A DNA stretch of 33,353 nt from Paraglaciecola sp. Its GTDB lineage: Bacteria > Pseudomonadota > Gammaproteobacteria > Enterobacterales > Alteromonadaceae. Each line of letters begins with the position of its first letter. Position 1 is the first letter of the stretch. Below the pieces are notes generated by a model that was given only the letters and a program-made list of their open reading frames with translations, was not told the DNA's origin and made no database searches. The DNA lies in NCBI GenBank assembly GCA_009993955.1, contig JAACSL010000036.1, positions 1 through 33,353 of the forward strand, given 5' to 3'. The position numbers and the translations under genes are program-made. Shown piece by piece: positions 1-9,125 of this stretch.

Positions 1-58
1 GCCTGTTCCTCTGTTGGTTCCCACTTTCTTGGTCGAAAGATCGGATCTTGGAACAGGC
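1..58. repeat. Inverted repeat with 9-bp perfect arms
   Basis: The arms gcctgttcc (1-9) and ggaacaggc (50-58) are perfect complements around a 40-base centre. The centre holds a second small palindrome, agatc-g-gatct (38-48). There is no T-run directly after it, so it is not a standard intrinsic terminator, and it lacks the arms of a tRNA. It sits at the window edge, so what lies upstream cannot be judged. Confidence 0.35.
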
Positions 59-89
59 ATTTAGTTCAATTTCTTAAACAGGATTGGGG

Positions 90-311
90 TTAATTAGGGG
101 TAAAACCGTCTGAACGTGTATCGTCTGATCGGATACGATTGCCTTCAAATATTTCGGATGAGTCGATAAGTAAGGTTATGAAGGGCTCATCTACTATTGT
201 GCTGTCACTACTGGCCGCTCGGGATATCAGTTTAGCGTGTGCCAGGTTGACCGAGACAAACAATAACAGCATGCTAATTGAGATTTTAGTGCTTATCGAG
301 AAAACAGACAT
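90..311 (-). CDS. Small putative exported protein, unknown function
   Basis: A 73-residue protein that I do not recognise. The first 26 residues look like a signal peptide: one lysine near the start, a hydrophobic stretch (ISMLLLFVSVNL) and A-H-A before a likely cleavage site. The mature part, about 47 residues, is polar and rich in Ser, Asp and Thr, with no cysteine. On the minus strand an AGGAA ribosome-binding site lies about 5 bases before the ATG, which supports real translation. It reads away from glyA. Since there is no family match, it could be a small periplasmic peptide or the remains of a larger exported protein. An overlapping plus-strand frame (139-330) has no comparable start signals and is taken as a shadow. 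Confidence 0.5.
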   Translation of the reverse strand: MSVFSISTKISISMLLLFVSVNLAHAKLISRAASSDSTIVDEPFITLLIDSSEIFEGNRIRSDDTRSDGFTPN

Positions 312-672
312 AGTTATTCCTTTTTCCTAAGTTTTTGTTTGTTCGTATGATTTGACTCAAAGACCAAGCAATTTCTATGCAAATTTATGAGTCATCCCAG
401 TCTTCAATGCCTAACAAGATGTTTGCCCATGTAAACTTCCCAGATACGCAGCGTTATGTAAAAAAATCCGACACTTTGACTGAATCGTGAACACCTTAAC
501 TTACGCCAAAATCAAACTGAAGCCTTGGTACATTTACAGTAACTATGCGTCAATCCGTGCTTACAACCTTTGGTTATGCTTGATGCCCCTTTAACCCTAT
601 ACATCGGCGTCAAAATGGCTAGAATATGCGCTTCTTTTTCGCCCGGCCCAAGTCATAGTTTGAGGAACACCG
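312..672. promoter_or_regulatory. Divergent leader region upstream of glyA
   Basis: There is no coding region in this stretch. It separates the small minus-strand gene from glyA. A possible -10 element TAGAAT (620-625) precedes the glyA start by about 50 bases, but no good -35 is visible at the right distance. GAGGAA at 662-667 is a good Shine-Dalgarno for the ATG at 673. I looked for a PurR or MetR operator or a riboswitch fold and saw none that was convincing. Confidence 0.35.
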
Positions 673-1929
673 ATGCTGACACGTAATATGAACATTGCTG
701 ATTTTGATCCCGAATTGTATCAAGCGATTCAACACGAAAACCAACGCCAAGAGCATCACATTGAATTGATTGCCTCAGAAAACTACTGTAGCCCGCGTGT
801 ATTGGAAGCCCAAGGCTCACAGTTAACCAATAAATACGCGGAAGGCTACCCTCATAAGCGTTATTACGGTGGTTGTGAGTATGTCGATATTGCGGAAGAT
901 TTAGCCATTGAACGCGCTAAATTATTGTTTGGCGCCGATTATGCCAACGTGCAACCCCACGCCGGTTCACAAGCCAACACAGCAGTATTTATGGCTCTTA
1001 TCAATGCTGGTGATACGGTATTGGGTATGAGTTTGGCCCACGGCGGTCACTTGACTCACGGTTCGCATGTGAATTTCTCCGGTAAAACCTATCATGCCGT
1101 GCAATATGGTTTGCATCCACAAACCGGTGAAATTGATATGGCCCAGGTGGAAGCCTTGGCCTTAGAACACAAGCCGAAAATGATTATCGCTGGATTTTCT
1201 GCCTATTCAGGCATTGTCAATTGGCAGCATTTCCGTGAAATTGCCGATAAGGTAGGTGCGTATCTATTGGTTGATATGGCCCACGTAGCAGGTTTAGTTG
1301 CCGCGGGTTTGTACCCAAATCCATTACCTCATGCCCATGTGGTCACTACCACCACCCACAAAACCTTAGCAGGGCCGCGTGGTGGTCTGATTTTGTCATC
1401 GTGTGGTGACGAAACAATTTACAAAAAGCTCAATAGTTCGGTTTTCCCAGGCAACCAAGGTGGACCTTTGTGTCACGTGATTGCCGCTAAAGCGGTGGCC
1501 TTTAAAGAAGCCTTGCAACCTGAATTCAAGGTGTATCAACAGCAAGTACTAAACAATGCCAAAGCCATGGTGGCCGTCATGCAGCAACGTGGATACAAAA
1601 TCGTGTCAGATGGTACCGACAATCATTTGTTTTTGCTGGATTTGATCAATAAAGACATTACCGGTAAAGATGCTGATGCCGCCCTTGGCCGCGCCAATAT
1701 TACGGTTAACAAAAATTCAGTGCCTAACGATCCACGATCACCGTTTGTCACCAGCGGTTTACGGATTGGCACCCCCGCCATTACCCGTCGCGGTTTTAAA
1801 GAAGAGCAAGCACAGCAAGTGGCTCACTGGATCAGCGATGTACTGGATAACATCAATGATGAGACTGTGATCAACAAAGTGAAGGCAGACGTTGTTGCCT
1901 TGTGCCAAGCTTTCCCAGTTTATGCATAA
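673..1929 (+). CDS. glyA: Serine hydroxymethyltransferase
   Basis: This PLP enzyme interconverts serine and glycine and passes a one-carbon unit to tetrahydrofolate; it is cytosolic. At 418 residues it matches the usual bacterial length (about 417) and aligns end to end with the enterobacterial enzyme, from the MNIADFD start region to the terminal PVYA. Clear family segments are [10 protein letters not shown], the [15 protein letters not shown] substrate region and [14 protein letters not shown], in which Lys230 is the Schiff-base lysine. The GAGGAA site 5 bases upstream fixes the ATG at 673. It stands alone and ends in a strong terminator. In relatives glyA usually lies directly before nrdR; here a TonB receptor lies between them. 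Confidence 0.98.
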   Translation: MLTRNMNIADFDPELYQAIQHENQRQEHHIELIASENYCSPRVLEAQGSQLTNKYAEGYPHKRYYGGCEYVDIAEDLAIERAKLLFGADYANVQPHAGSQANTAVFMALINAGDTVLGMSLAHGGHLTHGSHVNFSGKTYHAVQYGLHPQTGEIDMAQVEALALEHKPKMIIAGFSAYSGIVNWQHFREIADKVGAYLLVDMAHVAGLVAAGLYPNPLPHAHVVTTTTHKTLAGPRGGLILSSCGDETIYKKLNSSVFPGNQGGPLCHVIAAKAVAFKEALQPEFKVYQQQVLNNAKAMVAVMQQRGYKIVSDGTDNHLFLLDLINKDITGKDADAALGRANITVNKNSVPNDPRSPFVTSGLRIGTPAITRRGFKEEQAQQVAHWISDVLDNINDETVINKVKADVVALCQAFPVYA

Positions 1930-1952
1930 CAGAAAAGCAACGCTACACTAAC

Positions 1953-1982
1953 AAAAAAGCCCCGTTTTACCGGGGCTTTTTT
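1953..1982. terminator. Bidirectional intrinsic terminator after glyA
   Basis: The stem gccccg/cggggc has a 6-base loop and is flanked by six A on the left and six T on the right, so it can end transcription from both sides. It lies between the convergent glyA and TonB receptor genes. Confidence 0.92.
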
Positions 1983-2008
1983 ATGTCTGCATTAGGTATC
2001 AGCACTAA

Positions 2009-4315
2009 TTAATAGAAACTGATTTTCGCTTCAATACCAAAGATACGTGGTTCATTGACGATGCCAGTCAAGTTGTTAAAGTCGATGGCGCCTTTCACGT
2101 TATGCTCATTAGTGATGTTCCGGACAAACAAAGCGATGCTGTAATTATCACTAAAGTTTTCATAGCCAATGCGCAATCCGCCTTCCACGTTGCCGTCTGT
2201 TTTAAATTCAATTGAATCGTACAAAAACAGATTGGTCTCGCCTTGGTAAGCCCAGTCGGTATACACATAAAACTCACCATCATCACCCATAGGCATAGAA
2301 TAACGTGCCGTCAGGTTGAAGATACTTTCAGGGGCTTGTGGGAAGGCATTCCCGTCAATAGACGCTTTGAAACCGTCAGTACGTGGATCCAATACCGTAC
2401 AGTTACCTGTGGCACCAAAGGCTGGGTTTGCACCACATGGCAGCACTGTTAAGGTGCCATCTTGGATTTCAGTATGGTTGTAGCTATAACCGGCTGTCAG
2501 CACAAGGTTGTCATTCACCACATATTGCGCATCCACTTCAAAGCCATAACCTGTGCCTTTATCAGCATTGATGAGGGCTGTATTGTTGGCACCGCCGCCG
2601 ATAGCAGAGAACTGAATATCATCAATCACATAATAAAATGTGGCAACATTCAAACGCAGCGAGTTGTCTAACAAGTCAGATTTGAAACCCAGTTCGGCAG
2701 AGTTAATGGTTTCTGGCTCGGCAACAGAAGGTGCACCTTCAAAGGCCACATCACGACCTTGAATGGTTTGTGCTCTGAAACCATTAGCTAAACGGGCAAA
2801 CAACGAGGTGTTATTGTCGAGTTTGTAGTTGGCGCTTAATTCCCAACTCATTTGTCCATCGTCAACCTTGATGTCATCATAACTTTGAATGCTTGCATCG
2901 CCGGTGACTAAGGCAAAACCATTCACGTTTTGCTCGCCAACGTGCAATGATTTTTCATCGTAGGTATAACGCAAACCGCCTGTCAGGTTAAGTTTTTCGT
3001 TGACAGCATAAGACAGTTGCGAAAAGACCGCCCAACTAGTGTTTTCATGGAATACGGTGGTGGCGCCAAAGTAGCCATCAATGCTGGTGACATTAAACGA
3101 AGAGTCGTAATAAAAGGCGCCAAGCTGCCAACTTAATGGCTCAGTGGTGTCACTCGCAAAACGAATTTCTTGAGTGAACTGTTCTAAGTCATCCAAGTTG
3201 TCTTGGGTGACGGCGCCAAACGCAATAAAACCCGGGTAGGTGAGTTCTTCTGTGCCATCGCCATTGATGTCAGCCGGAGCAAATAATGATACACCACCAT
3301 CAATATCACCCAAGCTTGAGCCTTGTGCTTTTTCAAACGCGGTAATGCTAGTGAAGTCCATCCCTTGCATGCCAACTTCTAATTTGAGTGAGGCACCATA
3401 ATTTTCATATTGTTGTGGGTTGTTGTCGGCGCCATTGCCATCAATATCACCGTCGTAATACACCTCGTCGCGCACATAATTTTCGTTTAGGTCGTTGCTG
3501 CCTTTAGTAAAAATATTGGCGCGAAACACCGAAGCGGTTCCATCCAATTCACGACCATGTAGGTTGAATAAGGCAGAGAAATCCGCCGACGGTGAATAGA
3601 GTAACTGGGCGCGCCAGGCTTTTTCATCAAAGCCACCAAACGCATCTTTTTTGCCAGTATACGCATTGTTGATCCAATCATCACGGTTCTGTGAAAGCAC
3701 TGATATCCGACCAGACAGGTTTTCTGCCAGTCCACCGCCTACCGCTCCTTCAAAATTAACGGTACCAAGGTTGCCCAAGCCCAGTTTGGCGTAGGCCTCA
3801 AAATCTTCTGAGGGTTTTACCGAGTCAAATTTGATGATACCCGCCGTCGTATTGCGACCAAATAAAGTACCTTGTGGGCCACGGATAACCTCAACCTGCT
3901 CAACATCAAACAGGGGGAAACTCTTTAAAATCACATTTTCTTTCACCACGTCATCCATCACGATGGAGACAGGCTGTGAGGCCGCAAGATCAAAGTCTGT
4001 GTTGCCTAAACCACGAATGTAAAAACGCGGTGCAACACGGCCATTTGATGTTTCTGCATACAAACCTGGCACACGAACGGCCAAGGCCAGAATATCGTCA
4101 CCACCAGAAAACATGCTCTCAAATTTTTCACCACTTAATGTAGCGATGGAAATAGGCACTTCTTGAATGCTTTGAGCGCGTTTTTGTGCGGTGACGGTGA
4201 TTTTTTCGAGGCTATTGTCATGGCCCTTTTTCTCTGCGTCTTGTGCTTGTGCGTTGAAGCCAAACAGTGCGGCTTGTATACACAGAGCGAGCATTGCTTT
4301 ATTGGTTTTTTGCAT
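2009..4315 (-). CDS. TonB-dependent outer-membrane receptor, substrate unknown
   Basis: A 768-residue outer-membrane receptor that takes up a ligand with TonB/ExbBD energy. Visible parts are a signal peptide (about 1-24, cleaved after FNAQA), a TonB-box-like stretch EKITVTAQK (37-45), a plug domain with the typical R-G-P-Q-G-T-L-F-G-R-N-T-T-A-G motif (145-159), and a long beta-barrel ending in the terminal aromatic residue of outer-membrane proteins (...KISFY). The ATG at 4315 has a modest AGGTAA site upstream. No transporter, catabolic enzyme or sigma/anti-sigma pair for FecA-type signalling lies next to it, so the ligand cannot be inferred. Alteromonads carry many such receptors for siderophores, vitamins, glycans and aromatics. 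It sits on the opposite strand between two housekeeping genes, which suggests a lineage-specific insertion. Confidence 0.93.
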   Translation of the reverse strand: MQKTNKAMLALCIQAALFGFNAQAQDAEKKGHDNSLEKITVTAQKRAQSIQEVPISIATLSGEKFESMFSGGDDILALAVRVPGLYAETSNGRVAPRFYIRGLGNTDFDLAASQPVSIVMDDVVKENVILKSFPLFDVEQVEVIRGPQGTLFGRNTTAGIIKFDSVKPSEDFEAYAKLGLGNLGTVNFEGAVGGGLAENLSGRISVLSQNRDDWINNAYTGKKDAFGGFDEKAWRAQLLYSPSADFSALFNLHGRELDGTASVFRANIFTKGSNDLNENYVRDEVYYDGDIDGNGADNNPQQYENYGASLKLEVGMQGMDFTSITAFEKAQGSSLGDIDGGVSLFAPADINGDGTEELTYPGFIAFGAVTQDNLDDLEQFTQEIRFASDTTEPLSWQLGAFYYDSSFNVTSIDGYFGATTVFHENTSWAVFSQLSYAVNEKLNLTGGLRYTYDEKSLHVGEQNVNGFALVTGDASIQSYDDIKVDDGQMSWELSANYKLDNNTSLFARLANGFRAQTIQGRDVAFEGAPSVAEPETINSAELGFKSDLLDNSLRLNVATFYYVIDDIQFSAIGGGANNTALINADKGTGYGFEVDAQYVVNDNLVLTAGYSYNHTEIQDGTLTVLPCGANPAFGATGNCTVLDPRTDGFKASIDGNAFPQAPESIFNLTARYSMPMGDDGEFYVYTDWAYQGETNLFLYDSIEFKTDGNVEGGLRIGYENFSDNYSIALFVRNITNEHNVKGAIDFNNLTGIVNEPRIFGIEAKISFY

Positions 4316-4609
4316 ATGAGTTACCTATTGTGATTCGGTATTTATGTGGAAAACAAGGTCTATAGTGGCGTTTAAAAAAACGCTGATCTTACTCGTTTTG
4401 CACTTATTTGTGCAGATTTTTTCGGCTTAATTGTTGATTAAATCAGCAAAAGCGCCGAGAACCCCGTTTTTGCCCAGAAAACGGGCAATTCAACTGGCGA
4501 TGAGGATGTGGCTAAAGATGAAAATTAGCTCAGAATCATGCGGATTCCTGTCACTTTGCTGGTTTTTTTGCTAGCTTACGTTTACTTTTTTTCAACGAAT
4601 ATAAATTCT
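4316..4609. promoter_or_regulatory. Divergent region between TonB receptor and nrdR with palindromes
   Basis: Three inverted repeats lie here. gcgttt-aaaa-aaacgc (4373-4388) is a small hairpin. TGCAC-N6-GTGCA (4399-4414) has the form of a dimeric repressor operator. cccgtttt-N7-aaaacggg (4463-4485) overlaps an alternative pairing tgccc/gggca (4471-4475 with 4483-4487). They would be well placed to control the receptor gene on the minus strand. I cannot name the binding protein. A TATAAA at 4600-4605 is too close to the nrdR start to be its usual -10. Confidence 0.35.
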
Positions 4610-5059
4610 ATGTTTTGTCCCTTCTGCGCGGTGCAGGAAACCAAGGTCATTGATTCAAGATTGGTGGCGGATGGCACGCAAGTGCGCCGCCGCCGCGAGT
4701 GCACTATTTGCAAAGAACGTTTCACCACCTTTGAAATGGCCGAACTTGTTATGCCACGGATTGTTAAACGGGGCGGATCACGTGAACCATTCAACGAAGA
4801 CAAATTGCGGGCAGGTTTGCAACGCGCTTTAGAAAAACGCCCGGTGAGTACCGAACAAATTGAAGAGTGTATTAGTCGCTTAAAGTCTGCGCTGCGAGCT
4901 ACCGGTGAGCGTGAAGTGGACAGTCAGTTTCTGGGCAATCTGATTATGGATGCACTCAAAGAACTCGATAAAGTCGCCTACGTGCGTTTCGCCTCAGTCT
5001 ATCGTTCGTTTGAAGATATTCGTGAATTTGGTGAAGAAATTGCGCGTTTGGGCGATTAA
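4610..5059 (+). CDS. nrdR: Transcriptional repressor NrdR
   Basis: NrdR is the ATP/dATP-sensing repressor of ribonucleotide reductase genes. From the ATG at 4610 it has 149 residues, the same length as the E. coli protein. The zinc ribbon is intact (Cys3, Cys6, Cys31, Cys34) with the R-R-R-R basic stretch (26-29). The ATP-cone follows, with [23 protein letters not shown], and the conserved tail [19 protein letters not shown]. The frame is open upstream to an ATG at 4538, which would add 24 hydrophobic residues; NrdR is a cytosolic DNA-binding protein that begins M-x-C-P-F-C, so I reject that extension. No clear Shine-Dalgarno precedes either start. It is the first gene of the riboflavin cluster, as in many gammaproteobacteria. 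Confidence 0.96.
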   Translation: MFCPFCAVQETKVIDSRLVADGTQVRRRRECTICKERFTTFEMAELVMPRIVKRGGSREPFNEDKLRAGLQRALEKRPVSTEQIEECISRLKSALRATGEREVDSQFLGNLIMDALKELDKVAYVRFASVYRSFEDIREFGEEIARLGD

Positions 5060-5101
5060 TTACACAATGTTAAGCAACCATTGTTTAGAGCTATCCCTGC
5101 G

Positions 5102-6241
5102 GTGAGTCAATTTAGCCCTCACGATCATGCCATGATGGCCTTAGCGCTACAATTGGCTAAACGCGGCCAATACAGCACCACACCCAATCCTAATGTTGGC
5201 TGTGTCATCAGCGATGACAAGGGCGACATTGTGGGTCAAGGTTGGCACCACAAGGCAGGCTCAGCCCATGCTGAGGTGCATGCTTTGAACCAAGCTGGAC
5301 AAAAAGCAACAGGGGCCACCGCTTACGTCACGCTTGAACCCTGCAGTCATACTGGCCGCACGCCACCTTGTGCAAATGCATTGATAAAAGCAGGGATTAA
5401 ACGCGTGGTGGCCGCCATGGTTGATCCAAATCCACTGGTGGCGGGTAAAGGTTTAGCTTTATTAAGGGCTGAAAAAATTGAAACTGCCTCAGGTCTATTG
5501 GCTAGCCAAGCTGCACAACTGAATCGCGGTTTTATAAAACGCATGCAAACGGGACTACCCTGGGTAACGGTTAAACTGGCCGCCAGCGTGGACGGTAAGA
5601 CAGCCCTTGCAAACGGGCAAAGCAAGTGGATAACTGGCCCGCTAGCACGACAAGATGTGCAGCGCCATCGGGCAGCGAGTTGTGCGATTTTGACGGGCTC
5701 GGGGACGGTATTGGCCGATGATCCTGGGCTTGATGTGCGTTACACAGAGTTAGGACTCAGTGCCAACCGACTGGCAGAAAAAGACTTGCGGCAACCATTA
5801 AAAATTATTTTAGATGGGCGCAATCAAATGGGGCCGGGGCTTCGCTGTTTGCAGCAAGGTTCGGGGGCAAGTTTGATTATCAATAGTCGAGTTAATACCA
5901 GTGCCTTTGCCAGCAATGTTAGCCAATGGCAAGCTCCCTACACACACAATAAATTAGATTTGTCAGCGGTGATCCATTATCTGGGAAGTCTGCATCTCAA
6001 TCACATTTGGGTTGAGGCTGGGGCAACCTTGGCAGGGGCTTTATTGGAAAATCGTTTAGTGGATGAGTTGATTTTATATCAAGCGCCCAAACTTATAGGC
6101 AGCGCGGGGCGAGACCTATTTCAGATAACGCCACTGACTGACATGCAACAGGTGATTGACTTGCAATGGCAAGACATTCGGCAGATAGGTGATGATTTAA
6201 AACTAAGTGCTAAGGTTATGTATGCCAAAGCAAATGAGTAA
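5102..6241 (+). CDS. ribD: Bifunctional riboflavin pyrimidine deaminase/reductase RibD
   Basis: RibD deaminates and then reduces the pyrimidine product of GTP cyclohydrolase II, the second and third steps of riboflavin synthesis. The N-terminal cytidine-deaminase-like domain (about 1-150) has the zinc signature: His56-Ala-Glu58, Cys81 and Cys90 in the EPCSHTGRTPPC motif. The C-terminal domain (about 155-375) is the DHFR-like reductase, beginning WVTVKLAASVDGKTA. The start is uncertain: a TTG at 5081 has no good ribosome site, while the GTG at 5102 gives MSQFSPHDHAMM, close to what I recall of relatives, with AGAG about 11 bases upstream. I chose the GTG, giving 379 residues. It follows nrdR by about 40 bases and precedes ribE by 8. 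Confidence 0.95.
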   Translation: MSQFSPHDHAMMALALQLAKRGQYSTTPNPNVGCVISDDKGDIVGQGWHHKAGSAHAEVHALNQAGQKATGATAYVTLEPCSHTGRTPPCANALIKAGIKRVVAAMVDPNPLVAGKGLALLRAEKIETASGLLASQAAQLNRGFIKRMQTGLPWVTVKLAASVDGKTALANGQSKWITGPLARQDVQRHRAASCAILTGSGTVLADDPGLDVRYTELGLSANRLAEKDLRQPLKIILDGRNQMGPGLRCLQQGSGASLIINSRVNTSAFASNVSQWQAPYTHNKLDLSAVIHYLGSLHLNHIWVEAGATLAGALLENRLVDELILYQAPKLIGSAGRDLFQITPLTDMQQVIDLQWQDIRQIGDDLKLSAKVMYAKANE

Positions 6242-6249
6242 GAGAGTAT

Positions 6250-6921
6250 ATGTTCACTGGAATTATTGAAGATATTGGCCTGATCCAAAGTTTACAGCCC
6301 AACGGCGCGGACATTCGTCTTACGATTCAGACCCACAAACTAGACATGAGCGATGTACACCTTGGTGATAGCATTGCCAACAATGGTGTGTGTCTGACAG
6401 TGGTGGCCAAATCAGCTAACAGTTTCAGTGCTGATGTGTCCCATGAAACCATTAAACGCACGGGGTTTGCGCAATACCAAGCAGGGGCCAAAGTTAATTT
6501 AGAAAAAGCCTTACAGGCAAATGGTCGTTTAGGTGGGCACATCGTCAGTGGGCATGTGGACGGCGTAGGCAAGGTTCTATCCATTAACAGTGTGGGGCGA
6601 TATGTTGAAATCTGGGTTGAAGCACCGGCGAGTCTAGCTAAATACATTGCGCAAAAAGGCTCCATTACGGTGGATGGGGTGAGCCTCACGGTAAATGAAG
6701 TCAAAGATAGCCACTTTCTCCTCACCCTGATCCCACATAGTTTGCAAGAAACCATCATCGGCCTCTACAAAGTGGGTACTAAAGTAAATCTAGAAGTGGA
6801 TGTGATTGCACGTTACCTCGAACGGTTAATGCTGGGCGACAATGCTGCGTATACAACGGCTGACAGCAAACAAAGTGAAATCAGCATGGCGTTTTTAGCA
6901 GAAAATGGCTATTTGCGATAA
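6250..6921 (+). CDS. ribE: Riboflavin synthase, alpha subunit
   Basis: This enzyme dismutates two 6,7-dimethyl-8-ribityllumazine molecules to riboflavin, the last step of the pathway. It is called ribC in E. coli and ribE or risA elsewhere. It has 223 residues, slightly longer than the 213 of E. coli. The start [10 protein letters not shown] is diagnostic, and the two lumazine-binding barrels are clear: the first with GVCLTVV and [10 protein letters not shown], the second with [22 protein letters not shown] and [10 protein letters not shown]. The C-terminal helix YLERL...LAENGYLR drives trimerisation in the family. It begins 8 bases after ribD, so the two are surely in one operon. Confidence 0.97.
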   Translation: MFTGIIEDIGLIQSLQPNGADIRLTIQTHKLDMSDVHLGDSIANNGVCLTVVAKSANSFSADVSHETIKRTGFAQYQAGAKVNLEKALQANGRLGGHIVSGHVDGVGKVLSINSVGRYVEIWVEAPASLAKYIAQKGSITVDGVSLTVNEVKDSHFLLTLIPHSLQETIIGLYKVGTKVNLEVDVIARYLERLMLGDNAAYTTADSKQSEISMAFLAENGYLR

Positions 6922-6958
6922 ATTAACCCCGAATAAACAGAATAATAAGAAACCTACT

Positions 6959-8059
6959 ATGTCACTGAATACCACAGCAGAGTTAATTGAAGACATTCGC
7001 CAAGGCAAAATGGTGATTTTAATGGATGATGAAGATCGCGAAAATGAAGGTGATCTGATCATGGCAGCTGAATTTGTTACCCCTCAGGCCATTAATTTCA
7101 TGGTGACCCATGCCCGAGGCTTGGTGTGTTTGCCGATGACGGCTGAACGCTGTAAACGCCTAAATTTGCCATTGATGGTAGACAACAACGGCGCGCAATT
7201 TTCCACTAACTTCACGGTTTCCATTGAAGCGGCTCACGGTGTCACTACGGGAATCTCAGCGGCTGATCGCGCAAAAACAATTTTAGCGGCGGTGGCCAAA
7301 GATGCCAAAGCCAGTGATATCGTGCAACCGGGGCATATCTTTCCTTTGATTGGTAAAGAAGGGGGGGTGTTGAATCGCGCAGGTCATACTGAAGCGGGCA
7401 TTGACCTTGCACGCTTGGCTGGCTGCGAGCCCGCATCAGTGATTGTTGAGATTTTGAATGAAGACGGCAGCATGGCCCGACGCCCTGAGTTGGAAGTGTT
7501 CGCCGCCAAACATAATATCAAAGTGGGCACCATTGCCGATTTAATTGAATATCGCAATCTCAATGAAACGACAATTGAACGTGTCGCGACCTGCAAATTG
7601 CCCACTGAATTTGGCGAGTTTGATTTGCATACCTACAAAGACGTTATTGATAATCAAGTACATTTTGCCTTGTGTAAGGGTGAAATAAGCGGTGACAAAC
7701 CTACCCTTGTAAGGGTGCATCTACACAATACTTTAAGTGATTTGCTCGGTTCAACTCGAGCTATTGAACGCAGCATGAGTTTGCCGCAAGCGCTAGAACA
7801 TATCGCCGCAGAAGGCGGGGTAATGGTATTATTGGGGAAAGAGCAAGATGTACTGTCACAAGTGAGGCAGTTTGCCGCCGAAGATCGTGGTGAAAAAACC
7901 ACCTCTGCAGCGTGGCAAGGCACGTCGCGCACAGTGGGCGTAGGCAGCCAGATTTTGGCGAGCTTAGGGGTAAAGAAAATGCGTTTACTCAGTCGTCCCA
8001 AAAAATACCACGCCTTATCGGGCTATGGTTTAGAAGTGGTAGAATACGTGGCGCATTAG
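6959..8059 (+). CDS. ribBX: DHBP synthase with degenerate GTP cyclohydrolase II-like domain (RibBX)
   Basis: The N-terminal domain (about 1-205) is 3,4-dihydroxy-2-butanone-4-phosphate synthase, which supplies the four-carbon unit for riboflavin. It has the acidic loop [10 protein letters not shown] (23-32), the [10 protein letters not shown] region and [13 protein letters not shown]. The C-terminal part (about 210-366) aligns with GTP cyclohydrolase II, but the zinc-binding cysteines (family S-E-C-L-T-G-D-A, C-D-C-G) are replaced by [17 protein letters not shown], and the R-Q-E-G-R-N-I-G-L loop is absent. It therefore should not hydrolyse GTP. This matches the known proteobacterial RibBX variant; a separate ribA must be elsewhere. 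The start is the ATG at 6959, with AAGAAA upstream; the open frame back to 6905 overlaps ribE and is rejected. Confidence 0.95.
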   Translation: MSLNTTAELIEDIRQGKMVILMDDEDRENEGDLIMAAEFVTPQAINFMVTHARGLVCLPMTAERCKRLNLPLMVDNNGAQFSTNFTVSIEAAHGVTTGISAADRAKTILAAVAKDAKASDIVQPGHIFPLIGKEGGVLNRAGHTEAGIDLARLAGCEPASVIVEILNEDGSMARRPELEVFAAKHNIKVGTIADLIEYRNLNETTIERVATCKLPTEFGEFDLHTYKDVIDNQVHFALCKGEISGDKPTLVRVHLHNTLSDLLGSTRAIERSMSLPQALEHIAAEGGVMVLLGKEQDVLSQVRQFAAEDRGEKTTSAAWQGTSRTVGVGSQILASLGVKKMRLLSRPKKYHALSGYGLEVVEYVAH

Positions 8060-8159
8060 CCAAATGCAGCGCAAGGCAGCTTATTTAGCCAAAAAAGCGC
8101 TTAAATCCCCACACGGTTGTGCTAAACTGCGCGCCGTTTTTTCATGTAAGGTTTAGGTA

Positions 8160-8636
8160 ATGAAGATCATCGAAGGCAATATTCGTGCAACCGGTAAAAA
8201 ATTTGCGGTAGTCGTAGCGCGTTTCAACGGTTTTGTTGTTGAGAGTTTGGTGGATGGCGCCCTAGATGCCTTAGAGCGTCATGGTGAAGTGAATGAACAA
8301 GACATCACCTTAGTTCGTGTGCCTGGCGCTTATGAACTGCCCATTGCTGCTCAACGCCTAGCACAAAGCAAAAAATACGATGCCATTATCGCCTTAGGCG
8401 CCGTCATTCGTGGCAGTACTCCCCATTTTGATTTTGTGGCAGGTGAATGCAACAAAGGTTTGGCCCAAGTTTCTTTGCAATATAATTTGCCCGTAGCCTT
8501 TGGGGTGATTACCACTGATAGTATCGAGCAAGCCATTGAGCGCTCTGGTACAAAAGCAGGAAACAAAGGGGCTGAAGCCGCTATTACCGCACTAGAAATG
8601 GTGAATGTATTGGCCAATATTGAAGGGATGAACTAG
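8160..8636 (+). CDS. ribH: 6,7-dimethyl-8-ribityllumazine synthase
   Basis: RibH condenses the RibD product (after dephosphorylation) with DHBP to give lumazine, the substrate of RibE. It has 158 residues, close to the usual 156. Family marks are the start MKIIEGNI, the [20 protein letters not shown] substrate loop, [10 protein letters not shown] and [20 protein letters not shown] precedes the ATG. A possible promoter lies just upstream: a TAAACT -10 (8123-8128) with TTAAAT (8101-8106) 16 bases before it, so ribH-nusB may be transcribed both from the operon and from its own promoter. No FMN riboswitch fold is seen in the 100-base gap after ribBX. Its stop codon abuts the nusB start. Confidence 0.97.
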   Translation: MKIIEGNIRATGKKFAVVVARFNGFVVESLVDGALDALERHGEVNEQDITLVRVPGAYELPIAAQRLAQSKKYDAIIALGAVIRGSTPHFDFVAGECNKGLAQVSLQYNLPVAFGVITTDSIEQAIERSGTKAGNKGAEAAITALEMVNVLANIEGMN

Positions 8637-9059
8637 GTGAAACCTAAAGCCCGGCATCTAGCCAGAGAGCTTGCTGTTCAAGCGGTATATTCGTGGCAAA
8701 TGTCGAATAATCCGGTTAAGCAAATTGAGCTTGCCATTGTCACCAGCAACGACATGACAAAAGTCGACATGGAATATTTCCTCGAGTTGTTGCGCTGTGT
8801 AGTCAAAGATTGCGCAGATTTGGATAAAAAAATAAAGCCTTATTTGGGCCGTCTGCCCGAAGAACTAGATCCTGTCGAGAAAGCTATTTTACGCATTGCC
8901 ACCTATGAATTAGTCGGCCGCATTGATGTACCATACAAAGTGGTAATCAACGAAGCAATTGAATTAGCGAAGACCTTTGGCGCAGAAGAGAGCCATAAAT
9001 TTGTTAATGGTGTATTGGACAAAGCCATTAAAACCTTACGTAAAGATGAACTGGCTTAG
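8637..9059 (+). CDS. nusB: Transcription antitermination protein NusB
   Basis: NusB joins NusE (S10) on boxA RNA to prevent early termination in rRNA operons. It has 140 residues against 139 in E. coli. It starts with GTG directly after the ribH stop (zero-base gap), which indicates translational coupling. Typical segments are [20 protein letters not shown] at the N terminus and [17 protein letters not shown] plus the [28 protein letters not shown] block at the C terminus. The ribH-nusB order is common to many proteobacteria. Confidence 0.97.
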   Translation: MKPKARHLARELAVQAVYSWQMSNNPVKQIELAIVTSNDMTKVDMEYFLELLRCVVKDCADLDKKIKPYLGRLPEELDPVEKAILRIATYELVGRIDVPYKVVINEAIELAKTFGAEESHKFVNGVLDKAIKTLRKDELA

Positions 9060-9084
9060 GCTGAGTTATCCCCATCTCGCCAAT

Positions 9085-9102
9085 GCGCTGTGTAAGCAGC
9101 GC
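9085..9102 (+). other. Small perfect hairpin between nusB and thiL
   Basis: gcgctg-tgtaag-cagcgc is a perfect 6-6-6 stem-loop 23 bases before the thiL start. It lacks a T-run, so it is not an intrinsic terminator. It may affect mRNA stability or thiL translation; this is inference. Confidence 0.3.
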
Positions 9103-9125
9103 TGTGAGTTCTCCCTCCCAAGATA

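Noticed and set aside
1-58. tRNA or intrinsic terminator at the window start
   Set aside because: No cloverleaf arms or CCA end, and no T-run after the stem.
4538-4609. 24-residue hydrophobic N-terminal extension of NrdR
   Set aside because: It would put a membrane segment on a cytosolic repressor; the family begins with the zinc ribbon and the 149-residue form matches exactly. No ribosome site at 4538.
6327-6758. 143-codon open frame on the minus strand
   Set aside because: Lies wholly inside ribE, with no start signals and no family features.
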